A DNA stretch of 64,000 bases from Fagopyrum homotropicum (Eukaryota; Streptophyta; Magnoliopsida; Caryophyllales; Polygonaceae): NCBI GenBank assembly GCA_033239125.1, contig BSWB01000003.1, positions 113,480,320 to 113,544,319 on the forward strand, in the 5' to 3' direction. Each line of letters opens with the position of its first letter. Position 1 is the stretch's first letter. Below the pieces are notes generated by a model, which had not been told where the DNA came from, did not search any database, and saw only the letters and a list, made by a program, of their open reading frames with translations. A program made the translations under genes and the position numbers. Below are positions 21,206-31,264 of this stretch, in pieces.

Positions 21206-23332
21206 TGTAATAGCTAGGATTTCCGAATTCTAATTAATGTTGATTAACTTAATCAGTGATAGTAATTGACATATAACTCCCGAAGATTGCGTAAGTGTTG
21301 AGTATAAGTCCCACCGTTATGTTCCTGGCGTGATTTTGGGCTTATGGTGAAATTTTCACTTTTTCCCCTGGGTAATTATTTTTACCCTCCGGTATTATTT
21401 GAAGCATTTGGAAGCTCCAATTAATAAAAATGCAGTTGAGAGAAACGATCAGGACATCGGACATGTCCTAGATATGAAATAACATTAAAAGGCAAAACGG
21501 ACAAAAGAGTCGCTATTTCGTTTCTTAACGGCTAAGAAAGACGGCTTAGGAATACACGTTTTCCGAGGCAATTGTGGAATAATTATCCCTACAATATTCA
21601 AGATTTATTATTTCAATTTCGAGAAGTTTGAAGAAGGGGGTTCAACCCGCCATTGGATCGATAAAAGGATAATTATCGACTTCGCTAAAGGATAATTATC
21701 GACTTCACTATAAATAACGGAAAATCTTTTATTAATCCATTTCCTTTCACGTTTCCTCGTAAAATCTCTGATTTCTCTCAAACTTCAAACTCAAATCTAC
21801 TCTCCGTTCCTAATCCGATTTCAATTCCGTTTGAGTTTCTGGATTCCTCTCTTTATTCTCTTCATATCGGTACCAAGTTTTTGCATTTCCGAGCAGATGA
21901 AGACCTGGTCGAGCATATATGTCACCAGGACAGTTCTGTCGCTCAGATTCCGGTGAATTTGATGTTGTACATGTGTAGCCTGCGTCGTTGTGATTCCGAA
22001 TCTTCTTTCAGATAGTCAATCGGGTTAGTAACGAATAAGTTATGAATTTATTCATTTTCCGTACTGCGATTTGGCCTAAATTGAACTTAGGCTTTTCAAA
22101 ATGGATAATTAGAAATTCCATTATGATCATTATATTATTCTGGTGTTTATGGGTTATTTGTTTGATGAAATCTGATGACAAGTGGGTTTAGAAATGGCCT
22201 GCGGGCAAAACGTTATTCTGGTGAAATTTAATTAATTAATTAAAGGTTAATTATATAAATTAGGATTAAATTTGAGATTGAGGAATATTGATTAGATGCA
22301 TGCTAGGTGTCAGAATGAGTTGAGGATCATGATGATGTTATGGATATCGGTTATGGCTTTAAGGATTAGTATGTGTACGAGTATGATGAGATGTTATGTT
22401 GAGGATATGCCTTAGGCATTTATGAATGTGTTGAGGATCTGAGGTTTGGATTTGGGATATAGGTTGGTTGTGGTTAGTGAGACGAGTCTCCTAACCTTTG
22501 CAGTATGTGATTGTGTGTGTCTTGCTATTGCAGGCGTTGATTACTTCCCCAAGGGGAAGCTGTGACGTGGTACATGTGACAAGTATATCAGGTAAGTTCA
22601 TAGGACTTACTTAGCGTGCAGTTGTGGATTGTATGATTGTGATGGTTGTGTGTGTTCATAAGATTGTGCATTTATAACCTAAACCGGACTAGGATGATCA
22701 TTCATTACATTTATTTGGCCCAAGTGTATTATAACGGGCGGTAACCGCCGGTCTCCGCCTGCTGGCTAGGAGGAGGTGCCCTGACGATGATCTCACAGGA
22801 GGGGACGAGTGAAGGTCACCCCATGCAAAACTCTTGTGTTACGTTGGATGGGACGGGGTTCTTGAGGCTCCTCGTGTTACAAAAGAAGTTGAATTAGTAA
22901 TGGAATAACGTAATGAAAGATAATAAATGAATGTGTGTGGCATTGCATGTTTGAGATGTTGATGTGTGGTTGTGCTATTGCCTTCATGCTTTTCATTGTT
23001 GTAGCTAACGGTTTCATACCGTGTTGTAGTGTTCTGCACGTTAGGAATACTGCAGAGTGAGTCAGATGGTGTGACAAGTCGAGGACTTCTGTACATTAGG
23101 ATGCGTGGGATATGGGATCTTTTGTGGTTGTGGTTTATGTTGTTGTTTTGTACTTGGCTATGAGTTTGTAAACTCTTTTGATGTATCATACTCACCTTTT
23201 ATGTATTTGATTTTAATCTACCTGTGCCTTGTTGTAAGATCCAGTGAACTTGTTGTCAGGCTAGGGTCTAGATCCATTGTGAGATCCTAGCCCAATGTGA
23301 CACTCCAAGTCCCGCGGATTTGGGGTGTTACA
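21206..23332 (+). repeat. Solo LTR of a Ty3/gypsy element, TSD ATTTT
   Basis: Begins TGTAATAGC and ends GGGTGTTACA. The last 35 bases resemble the reverse complement of the gypsy LTRs at 39,315 and 46,066 (CCCGCGG...GGGGTGTTACA). Flanked by a perfect 5-base duplication ATTTT (21,201-21,205 and 23,333-23,337). No internal domain, so it arose by LTR-LTR recombination. It interrupts the right part of the MULE and is younger than it. Confidence 0.85.
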
Positions 23333-23514
23333 ATTTTACCTCGGTTGGGTTGTGTTTACGCTTTTGGAATGATCCACTTACTTCACCGCTTTGATCCATT
23401 TGCTGAACCTTGTGTGTTTGGCTTCGATTTCGCTTCAATCTCCATTCGCTGCTCGCTTTCTTGTTTTTGGGGCTAATAGTGATGACTTTACGGTTTGCGA
23501 GTTTGTAATGTAGG

Positions 23515-23570
23515 GTTAATTCACGGTTACGCAATGACGGTCACGCATTGCGTAACCGCGATCCATCACC
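23515..23570 (-). repeat. Candidate right terminal inverted repeat of the MULE
   Basis: Carries CACGGTTACGCAATGACGG and then CGGTCACGCATTGCGTAACC, a self-complementary pair separated by almost nothing, as at the left end. See the left repeat for the match between ends. Confidence 0.45.
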
Positions 23571-23968
23571 TTGCATTTACGACTCCCATTTATTTATAAA
23601 TAGATTCAATTAACCTATTAAAAATTCATTAAAATTTCGTAGCAAGTTTTGTTAACCATAAACACGTTGAATTTTTTCCATAAATCTCACACCAATCATT
23701 CTTTTCAATGCAATGAACTTCCTCAAACGAACGAGTCCTAAATATCGCTTGCATTATTTGTACGAGAAAAAGAAAAATCTGTAAAGTGGGTTCAGCTGGC
23801 TTTATAATGACTAAAGTGAAGTCTATTAAGTAGTTTTTCAAGACTAAACAAAGTTACAAATCAGCTCCGAGAGTCGAACGTCAACGCTCAAACTAGATAC
23901 TAACGCTATACTCCTTCGGCAACAAACAAATAAAACGCGACGTATATAACACCCCTCAAAATAAGGTA
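23571..23968. other. Intergenic, nothing recognised
   Basis: AT-rich, short frames only; no motif or repeat noted between the MULE and the hAT-like MITE. Confidence 0.6.
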
Positions 23969-23976
23969 CAATTGAG

Positions 23977-24404
23977 TAGAGATGTGCATACGGTCCGGAC
24001 CAGACCAGACCGGTGGACCGTAAATTGATAACACCTTGGACTGTAGACCGGATCGGGCGTTACGGTGCGGTTCCGGGTTGGACCGGTTTTGTACCTAAAT
24101 TGTGCAATTTTGAATATTTTGGACCGGACGGACCGGACCGGTTTGTACCTGAATTGTGCAATTTTGGTAAGGTTTTCCAGTCCAAAACCGGACCTAGACC
24201 AGACTGGAGTTGACCGGACTGGACTGGACCGGATATTCACAGTTTACAGTCTAACTCGGGATACGGTCCAAAACCGGACCCAGATCGTAACCCGAATTTA
24301 CAAAAAAACATGGTCCGTAGACCGAACCGTTACTGGTCGGGTAAAGACCGGACCATAAATTCCGGTCCATACGGTCCGGTCCGATCCGATTGTGCACAGC
24401 CTTA
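23977..24404. mobile_element. Non-autonomous hAT-like MITE (428 bp)
   Basis: Starts TAGAGATGTGCAT and its reverse complement starts TAAGGCTGTGCAC, matching the TAGGG-x-TGTGCA style of plant hAT ends. Flanks CAATTGAG (23,969-23,976) and CAGTTGAG (24,405-24,412) match at 7 of 8 positions, the hAT target size. The interior is dense in short CCGGACC/GGTCCGG words in both orientations, as seen in plant hAT elements. It lies just upstream of the Rieske gene, about 200 bp from the ATG, so it may form part of the promoter. Confidence 0.8.
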
Positions 24405-24602
24405 CAGTTGAGCGATTGAGGATGCTGTTTTTGTCTATTAAAAGCATCAAAATTTCCTGATCTATCGGTGGACGGACATATTAATTGGCTTTCAACTCTT
24501 CTCTTTCCTCTCCTACCCCCATCGCATATTCGCATCTCAAGCTTAACCCAAACCCAGGAGTCAACAGATTCTGTCTCACAGCTTCTCCCTAAGCTGATCA
24601 AG

Positions 24603-27600
24603 ATGCTTCGAGCCGCGTCTAAGAGGCTCTATTCTCTCTCCACTTCCTGGAGGTCGGCAGTGCAACCGTCCGCCGCAACCGCCATATCCAAAAGCCCCTT
24701 CTCTGGCGCCACCCCGGATTCCTCTTCCGATGATTCTAGATTGACCGTCTTCGGTGACACTTTAGCCCTAGGTGGCCACTACATCCCACGCCGAGGTTAA
24801 TGTTTGTTTCTGCTTACCTTCGCCTTTATAGTTAGGGTTTCGGTCGGATTTTGTTTTTTTTTTTATATCCTTCTGATGATAAATTTGGGGTTTTGTGGCC
24901 GGTTATGATTTTATTGTGTTTGATCCAATCTATTGTTTCGTGGTGAATTGAGTTTCGCTTGTTTTTCATTTGGTGCTGGATTGCGTTCTTGGCGTTTTAA
25001 ATTGTTATATCGGAGCCTAGATTTTCACCTGCCCAATCAGTTCGTGATAGCAATTTTTTGATTTGTGATGCCCAATGATTGGGTGTTGCACCAATCTCTT
25101 TGATCATTTGTCTCCTGTAGAGATAAAATTAGTTGTTTTCCTTTGAATTTGATGGGCATTATCTAGTGATTGTAGTACATCCAGTTTTACATCTGATCAG
25201 CTATTTAACTATATTTATATGCTATAAATGAACTTAGAAATGCTTCTTTTAAGGGAGTCTCGAGATGTAGAAAATGCATTTGCGCCTTGGATATTCAATT
25301 GTGGTGCTCTTCTAGGATTCCCACTGTTCAAGTTATTTTTTTTTTTTCTTCTTTTGTGAAGGAACAGGGGTGTTACGAATGTAGAAATTTGTGCTCCCTT
25401 GGTTTCCTTTTTTTTAAAATTTTTTTTGAATTTTAGGGGCTTTGTATTCACTTCCCGCTAAGTCCTTCAACGTAGGTAGAAAGTGACAAACTTTATTTGA
25501 ACTATCTTTCAGAACAGAAGTGTTTTAATTTTTAAATCAAGATACTCATGTTCCGTTCACTGTTCAGACAAGTATCATTACAACATAGCATAAAGGCTAT
25601 ATACTTCAACCTTTGCCTTCGATTTTAACCTGATTGATCCAGGTGGTCTTTTTTTTTTGTGCTTTTATTTTCATTCAGTGGTTCTCTGGTAGAAGCTTGT
25701 GCGCTCTGATGATAAGGCTATACTTAAGATGTTCGGTGAAGCGGTTTTTGGAAGTGGTTGTTGAAGGATATCTTTGAGGACCTGCTATCATTTTACAAAG
25801 AACCAACTAGTACCAAACATTTTTTACATAACTAGGAGTGCAATAAGTAGAGGACAAGAATATAAGAAAAGCTATTGGCCTCATCAGTGCCTCCTAGCTC
25901 ATCTAGGACATTTAGGTCAAAGTTTGATTACAAAAACTTGAAGGTTCATATGTCTTGAGGAAATTGAAGGTGTAAGGTTTCAGTGTTTTGATTGAAGAAG
26001 AAAGGTAAATTGAACATAGGTTTGTTTGTTTTTTCTTCAAATTTACACGATCAAAGGTCTTTTTGGCTCATTTCTTAGGTTGTGTAGATATCACAAGCCA
26101 TGAGCTGACAAAAGCTAAAATCTGTGAAATCTAGTTAAATTGTACCTTTGTAGTTTCCGATACTTCATTTATGTGCTTGAATGGATATGTCGAGTAAGAA
26201 TTGAGGCTGTGATCCATAGATGAAGTTCTTTGACAAGTAAAAGGTGATAAACATGAAATTATACTTATGACCAAATTAAATATATCTTTAATAGAACCTT
26301 AATGCATAAATCGAGAAGTTTAGGTATATAGGTAACAAAATTGTATGCCTTCATTATGTTAGCTTAGTAATCTAAATAACAAGCATATGTTTGATGCCCG
26401 TATTCCTTCTTCCATTTTACCTTCAATGAATGTTTGCACCTTGACTACCTGGAGATTTAGATCTATTTCCCTGTTTGCCTGTTTGGATGAGGGTTTGTGG
26501 AACTCTATGTTCTCGTCTTATTCATTGTCACTATCTGGACTTTGTAGCCTTTGAATTACACCTGCATTTGTACTCATCTACTTTGCAGGGAAGTCTATGG
26601 GTTCTAATTTCTGTTACTGAAACGAGCATGTACTCATATCTGCCAATAAAAAGAGTTAGAGATTGGGGGACTTCTCCCTATGTTCTCTTCTTATTTCTCT
26701 TCTTATTTTCTCCTTTCTTTTTTTTCGGGGCTTCTCCCCAATTTTGTTCTTCTTTTCCAACAAAGTAGGTTACTGAAAAGAGAGTTAGAGATTGGGGTGC
26801 TCATATCTTCCATTAAAGTGATAGAAGGATTCAAAGCGCTGAAGGGGGAAGGGAAATTGTGCCAAATAATGCTTTATTTTACTAGTTAGCATTGTATACT
26901 TGTAATTGATTGCTTTTTTTTTGTGGTATCTAGGATAATGTTGTGCTAATTTTAGTTTGTGAGTCCAAGGTGAGACACCTAATACTTTCTTGGATGCTTT
27001 TTTATATGATCTATAACTATATTTGATTGGCGGCTTACACTTGCCTTGTTTTGTAGATTATGGAAGCAAATACTATTAAATAAGAAGGAAGAGTAAAACC
27101 ATGTAGACATATATGATCATTTTTGTATCATTGAATATTTTGTAGGATTGATCAAGTTTTTTTTTATGGAACACTTGTGTTTACATAATATTTTGAGAAA
27201 TATAAAGCATATACTCTTGAAGTGCGCTTTTAGCTATAAACACCCCGTCGCTTTTTTTTGCATTCAATGCTTTGTTTTTTCACTGCTAACAGTTATAATC
27301 AGACTGAGTTGCCATTTCAAGCACCATATTATTAGCCCCTCTTTAGCATATATCTATAGAATTTGACACAGTTGAAGGTGTTAGACCCTTGTTGTTGCCT
27401 CTCTGTTTCTCTCTCTTTCTCTCTCTTTCTACACTAGTATATTATAGCAGGAAGCAACATTGCTGCTAAAGTGCTACTTTCTTCATGAATTCCTTTTATG
27501 GATATTCTTTATTCAACATTGCTGCTAAAGTACTATTTTGATGTTCAGGGTAGTATATGTTTCTTTTTTAGGTTTTTGTACATAAATTTGTTAAAAATCA

Positions 27601-28296
27601 TTTTAAACTATATTGTGTTGGCCGCTTAACTTATAACCTGATTGTGTTTTAGGTTTTTCTTCTGAATCACTTATTCAAAAGGGTGAATATGGGATGATTC
27701 CAGATGTACCAGCAACCGTAGCTGCTATAAAAAATCCAAACTCCAAGATAGTGTATGATGATTACAATCATGAGCGCTACCCTCCAGGTGATCCCAGCAA
27801 GAGAGCATTTGCTTACTTTGTTCTGACAGGTGGGAGGTTTGTGTATGCATCTCTGATTCGCCTTCTTATCCTCAAGTTTGTCCTGAGCATGTCTGCAAGT
27901 AAGGATGTTCTTGCACTTGCTTCAATTGAGGTTGATCTGTCCAGCATCGAACCGGGTACGACTGTGACCGTTAAGTGGCGTGGGAAGCCCGTATTCATTC
28001 GGCGCCGGACTGATGATGATATCAAGCTGGCTAATAGTGTTGATGTGGGATCTCTTCGGGACCCACAGCAAGACATTGAGAGGGTCAAGAATCCTGAATG
28101 GCTTATTGTGATTGGTGTATGCACCCATCTGGGTTGCATCCCTCTCCCAAACGCTGGTGACTTTGGTGGTTGGTTTTGCCCGTGTCATGGTTCCCACTAC
28201 GACATCTCTGGTAGAATCCGCAAGGGGCCTGCTCCTTTCAATCTCGAGGTTCCTACATACAGTTTCCTTGAAGAAAACAAATTGCTTATCGGTTGA
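24603..28296 (+). CDS. Mitochondrial Rieske iron-sulfur subunit of the cytochrome bc1 complex (complex III)
   Basis: Two exons, 24,603-24,795 and 27,653-28,296, joined across a 2857-bp GT-AG intron after codon 64 (phase 1); 278 aa, near the usual plant length. Residues 1-62 are a basic, Ser/Ala-rich presequence (MLRAASKRLYSLS) typical of mitochondrial import. Residues about 116-144 hold the single membrane anchor, followed by the flexible hinge (MSASKDVLA). The 2Fe-2S cluster motifs are CTHLGC (Cys221, His223, disulfide Cys226) and CPCHGSH (Cys240, disulfide Cys242, His243). It passes electrons from ubiquinol to cytochrome c1 in the inner membrane. All catalytic residues are present and both exons are clean, so it is probably functional. 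Some residues around FAYFVLTGGRFVYAS are conserved in plants. The hAT-like MITE ends about 200 bp upstream. Confidence 0.95.
24796..27652 (+). other. Long intron 1 of the Rieske gene
   Basis: Donor GTTAATG after 24,795; acceptor TTTTAG at 27,652. Rich in T-runs, no coding exon recognised. The phrase AACATTGCTGCTAAAGT.CTA occurs twice (near 27,458 and 27,515), a short direct repeat. A CTCTCTTT microsatellite lies at about 27,400-27,430. Confidence 0.8.
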
Positions 28297-28659
28297 GATC
28301 TCAAGATATTTAATTTTGTACCTGCGATCTTATGTTTTTGAGTTTTTTTGCTTCATCATAAAGTCCTCTTAAACTCTTCCGCCACAAAGTTCACCCTATG
28401 GGATATGCATCTTGCTAGGATTCAAGGTATTGATGCATTTGTAAGCTAGATATGGTAAAGTGCTGCAGTTTTTGCCGACTTTTGACATGAATAATGGTGA
28501 TGTGCATGCCTATTTTGATCTTATTGCTAGCTAAATAGCCTACATTTGGTCCATATTCGACACATTAGAGTGTCTAAGCCCGACACCATTACATGGATAG
28601 TAAAATTAAGTTGAGTCATGAGATAAAATTATTGGTAATTTTCATTAGAGGGGGTATTG

Positions 28660-29160
28660 TTGACGGCGATGGAATTTACAAATGCATGGTGCATTCGGTT
28701 ACGAGCAGAATTCGTAACTGTCGCGGTTACGGGTTCCGAAACCCTGCAAAAATAAAAAAAATTTCAAGTGCATTCGGTTACGAGCAGAACTTGTCTTGTA
28801 ACCGTCGCAGTTGCGGGTTCCGAAACCCTGAACTCGTAACCGTCGCAGTTACGGGTTCCGAAACCCTGCAAAAATAAAAGAAATTCCAGACATCTGACAT
28901 GGTGTCCGGATCCGTGTTAATGTCAGACTTTTTGTTAGAATTCACAAAGAAAATCATCATAGATCCGGGATCCTTAATTGTGATGGTTATGGGTTTCGGA
29001 TCCATGATAAAATCTGTCACTTTTTATTTTGGGTTAGAATTCACAAAGAAAACCATCACGGATCCGAAACTTGAAACCGCGACGGTTACAGGTTCCGGAT
29101 CCGTGAAAAATCTGTCGGATTCGGAACATGTACCATAACGGTTACGAGTTCCAAATTTGT
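28660..29160. repeat. Complex tandem repeats with palindromic CGGTTACG and GGATCC words
   Basis: Two to three degenerate copies of a unit of about 85-115 bp: GCATTCGGTTACGAGCAGAA, then CGGTTACGGGTTCCGAAACC and TGCAAAAATAAA (28,690, 28,770, 28,835). A second unit type follows, with TTAGAATTCACAAAGAAAA and GGATCCG dyads (28,935 and 29,035). The CGGTTAC/GTAACCG words resemble the ends of the MULE at 14,567-23,570. Lies between the Rieske and DUF579 genes; no coding content. Confidence 0.6.
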
Positions 29161-29648
29161 TGTGCGTTTATGAGTTCCATCACCGTGCGTTTACGACTTC
29201 CATTTCATTATCTCATCAATCAACCGAAACTTGTGTTAACTCAACTTGAAATAACATGTTTTAGCATAATAAAATCACATATTTTACGAAATTACCAATT
29301 TGCTAAAGCTATTAAGCTAAGACTTATCTGTCAGCATCGATAGAGGAAGTAACAATTTAGTACAGTTGATACATTGTAACTCAAGATATAGTTCCCATAT
29401 ACGTGGAACAAAGGTTGATCCGAATAAACACGTCAAAGTTGTCGGATCAGAGAAGACCCCTTCCACCAATAAAAAATAATACTCCCGTGCAATCAGGCCT
29501 TTTCTGTTACGTATCAATTGCCCATGCAAAACAAAACTCAATTTTCCCTGAAACAAGATCTAATTCTCTCCATGTTTAAGACTACAGTGATCTCTCAATT
29601 TCCATTTTAAGTAACTAACATGATCAGACATCACCGGAGAGCAACGGC

Positions 29649-30661
29649 ATGCACAACCACGAACACGGCCGAGATCAGAACGGATTAGATCACTCAATCC
29701 GTCCATCCATGAAGCATCGACGCCTCCCTTTCGAGCGACCATGGATAGCAGCCTTCTTCATAGCCTTAACCATAGCGTTAACAGTCTTTATAATCAACCT
29801 TAGTGCAACCTCCCAGATCTCCTTCTTTTGTTCCGGAGGATCGGGTGGCGTCCCAGTGCGGGGACTCCCCGTCGGTACTGGGGGCACCCCGCTTCAGCTG
29901 CAGGCGGTGCTCCACTACGCCACCACACAAGACATGCCCCAGCAGTCGAGACCCGAGATCCAGGTGACCTTCGACACCCTCCGCTCCCTCTCCCACGCAT
30001 GCGATTTCCTCGTCTTTGGACTCGGCCATGACTCCCTCATGTGGTCGTCTTTTAACCCCAACGGCCTCACGTTCTTCCTCGAGGAGGATCCTGATTGGGT
30101 CCAGACCGTGCTCACCAAGGCTCCGAGTATTAGGGTTCACTCGGTTAACTATAAGACCAAGCTTTATGATGCCAAGAATTTGCTTGATCGCTATAAGTTT
30201 GAGCCTGCTTGCTTGCCTCCCAAGCTACATTTGCGCGGAAATACACAATGCAGGTACGTATTGGCGGATCTTACGATGAACACGATTATCGTATGAATAC
30301 TGAAATTTTGATGTTTAAGAGATACATAAATGCATGCAGGTTGGTATTAGGCGACTTACCAGACGAGGTATACAACAAGGACTGGGACATAATAATGATA
30401 GACGGGCCAAAGGGTTACTTCGCAGAGGCGCCGGGGAGGATGTCAGCGATTTTCACAGCAGCCGTGATGGCAAAGTCACGAACGAAGCCGGGGAGTACGC
30501 ACGTAGTACTGCATGATGTGAATAGAAGAGTTGAGAGAGTTTATGCAGAGAGATTCCTTTGTAGAAAGTACTTGGTTAAGGCTGTGGATAGGCTATGGCA
30601 TTTTGTTATACCCCCAGCTACCAAAGAACAAAGGGAAAATGGTAGGAGTTATTTTTGCTAA
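29649..30661 (+). CDS. DUF579 polysaccharide O-methyltransferase-like protein (AGM/GXM group)
   Basis: Exons 29,649-30,253 and 30,340-30,661, joined by an 86-bp intron with GTACGT donor and TGCAG acceptor; 308 aa. A basic cytosolic tail is followed by one membrane segment (residues about 32-52), so a type II Golgi protein. The catalytic domain begins near residue 83 (LQLQAVLHYAT). It contains FLVFGLGHDSLMW (residues 120-132), FLEEDPDW (143-150), WDIIMIDGPKGYFAEAPGRM and VVLHDVNR, ending in GRLWHF-like DRLWHFVIPP. These are DUF579 hallmarks. The family includes glucuronoxylan methyltransferases (GXM), arabinogalactan methyltransferase (AGM1) and IRX15. The FLEEDPDWVQTVL stretch and the PQQS-x-PEI block look closest to the AGM1 type as I recall it; the substrate is not proven here. 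An alternative start at Met21 (29,709) would keep the membrane segment. Confidence 0.88.
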
Positions 30662-31264
30662 TCTTGTCTTTCATCCTTGTCCTTTTTTCTTTTTGGATTC
30701 CTTTGGACATTCAAAGTTGTTATATACAGATAGAAATAGGGAAAAACTTGGTGGTTGGATCTGTATGGCAAAGATTCATTTCAACATCCTTCATTTTTCA
30801 TCATACATGGCTCTAATTAACTGATGCTGTGCAGAGAGCTAGATCGTCTGCTAATTGCAGCAGCAACATTCTGTCTTTTATGTCTCTTTCAATGGTTTTT
30901 GTACAGTTTCCTGATTCCTACCTCTATCAGTATACATAACACCAAAAATAGAGGTGACATCTAGGTAGCGGATTTTGCTGCTAAATGCAGCAGCAACATT
31001 CTTTCTCAGGTTGTATCTTACCAGATACACATCAGAGGCAGCTTCTGCTTCATCTAGCTGAAAAATATTTTGCTTTCTGAACTGGAACATAACATCAAAG
31101 TAGGTACTTTTCAAATTCACTTGTTTCATTTCGTGCAAGAATAACAAGGGGGCAGCAAGTTTGAGCGATAACAGAGTGTTCGTGTATAGTATAGAGGATA
31201 ACTCCATCCATTCGAAAACATAGCTTGCAGTATACATGTTTGTTAAGGATAATGAAGATGAGAG

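Larger units (their letters stand above)
14567..23570. mobile_element. Composite Mutator-like element (MULE) with OTU-like and PMD genes
   Basis: Proposed limits rest on inverted sequences at the two ends (below) and on a 9-base flank TGCATTTGA (left) versus TGCATTTAC (right), 7 of 9 matching. It contains, left to right, a broken transposase gene and OTU-like protease frame (+), an opposing PMD gene (-), an AT-rich stretch, and a solo LTR inserted at 21,206-23,332. Without the LTR and one TSD copy the element is about 6.9 kb. Ends are approximate; the gene content is firmer than the limits. Confidence 0.5.

Noticed and set aside
23328..23534. 68-codon minus-strand frame upstream of the PMD gene
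   Set aside because: It spans the LTR end and TSD, so it cannot be an original exon as it stands; no PMD motif.
27813..28197. Minus-strand frames opposite the Rieske exon 2
   Set aside because: Antisense shadows of a clearly coding exon.
29778..30140. 120-codon minus-strand frame
   Set aside because: Shadow of the first exon of the DUF579 gene; GC-rich exon opens several frames.
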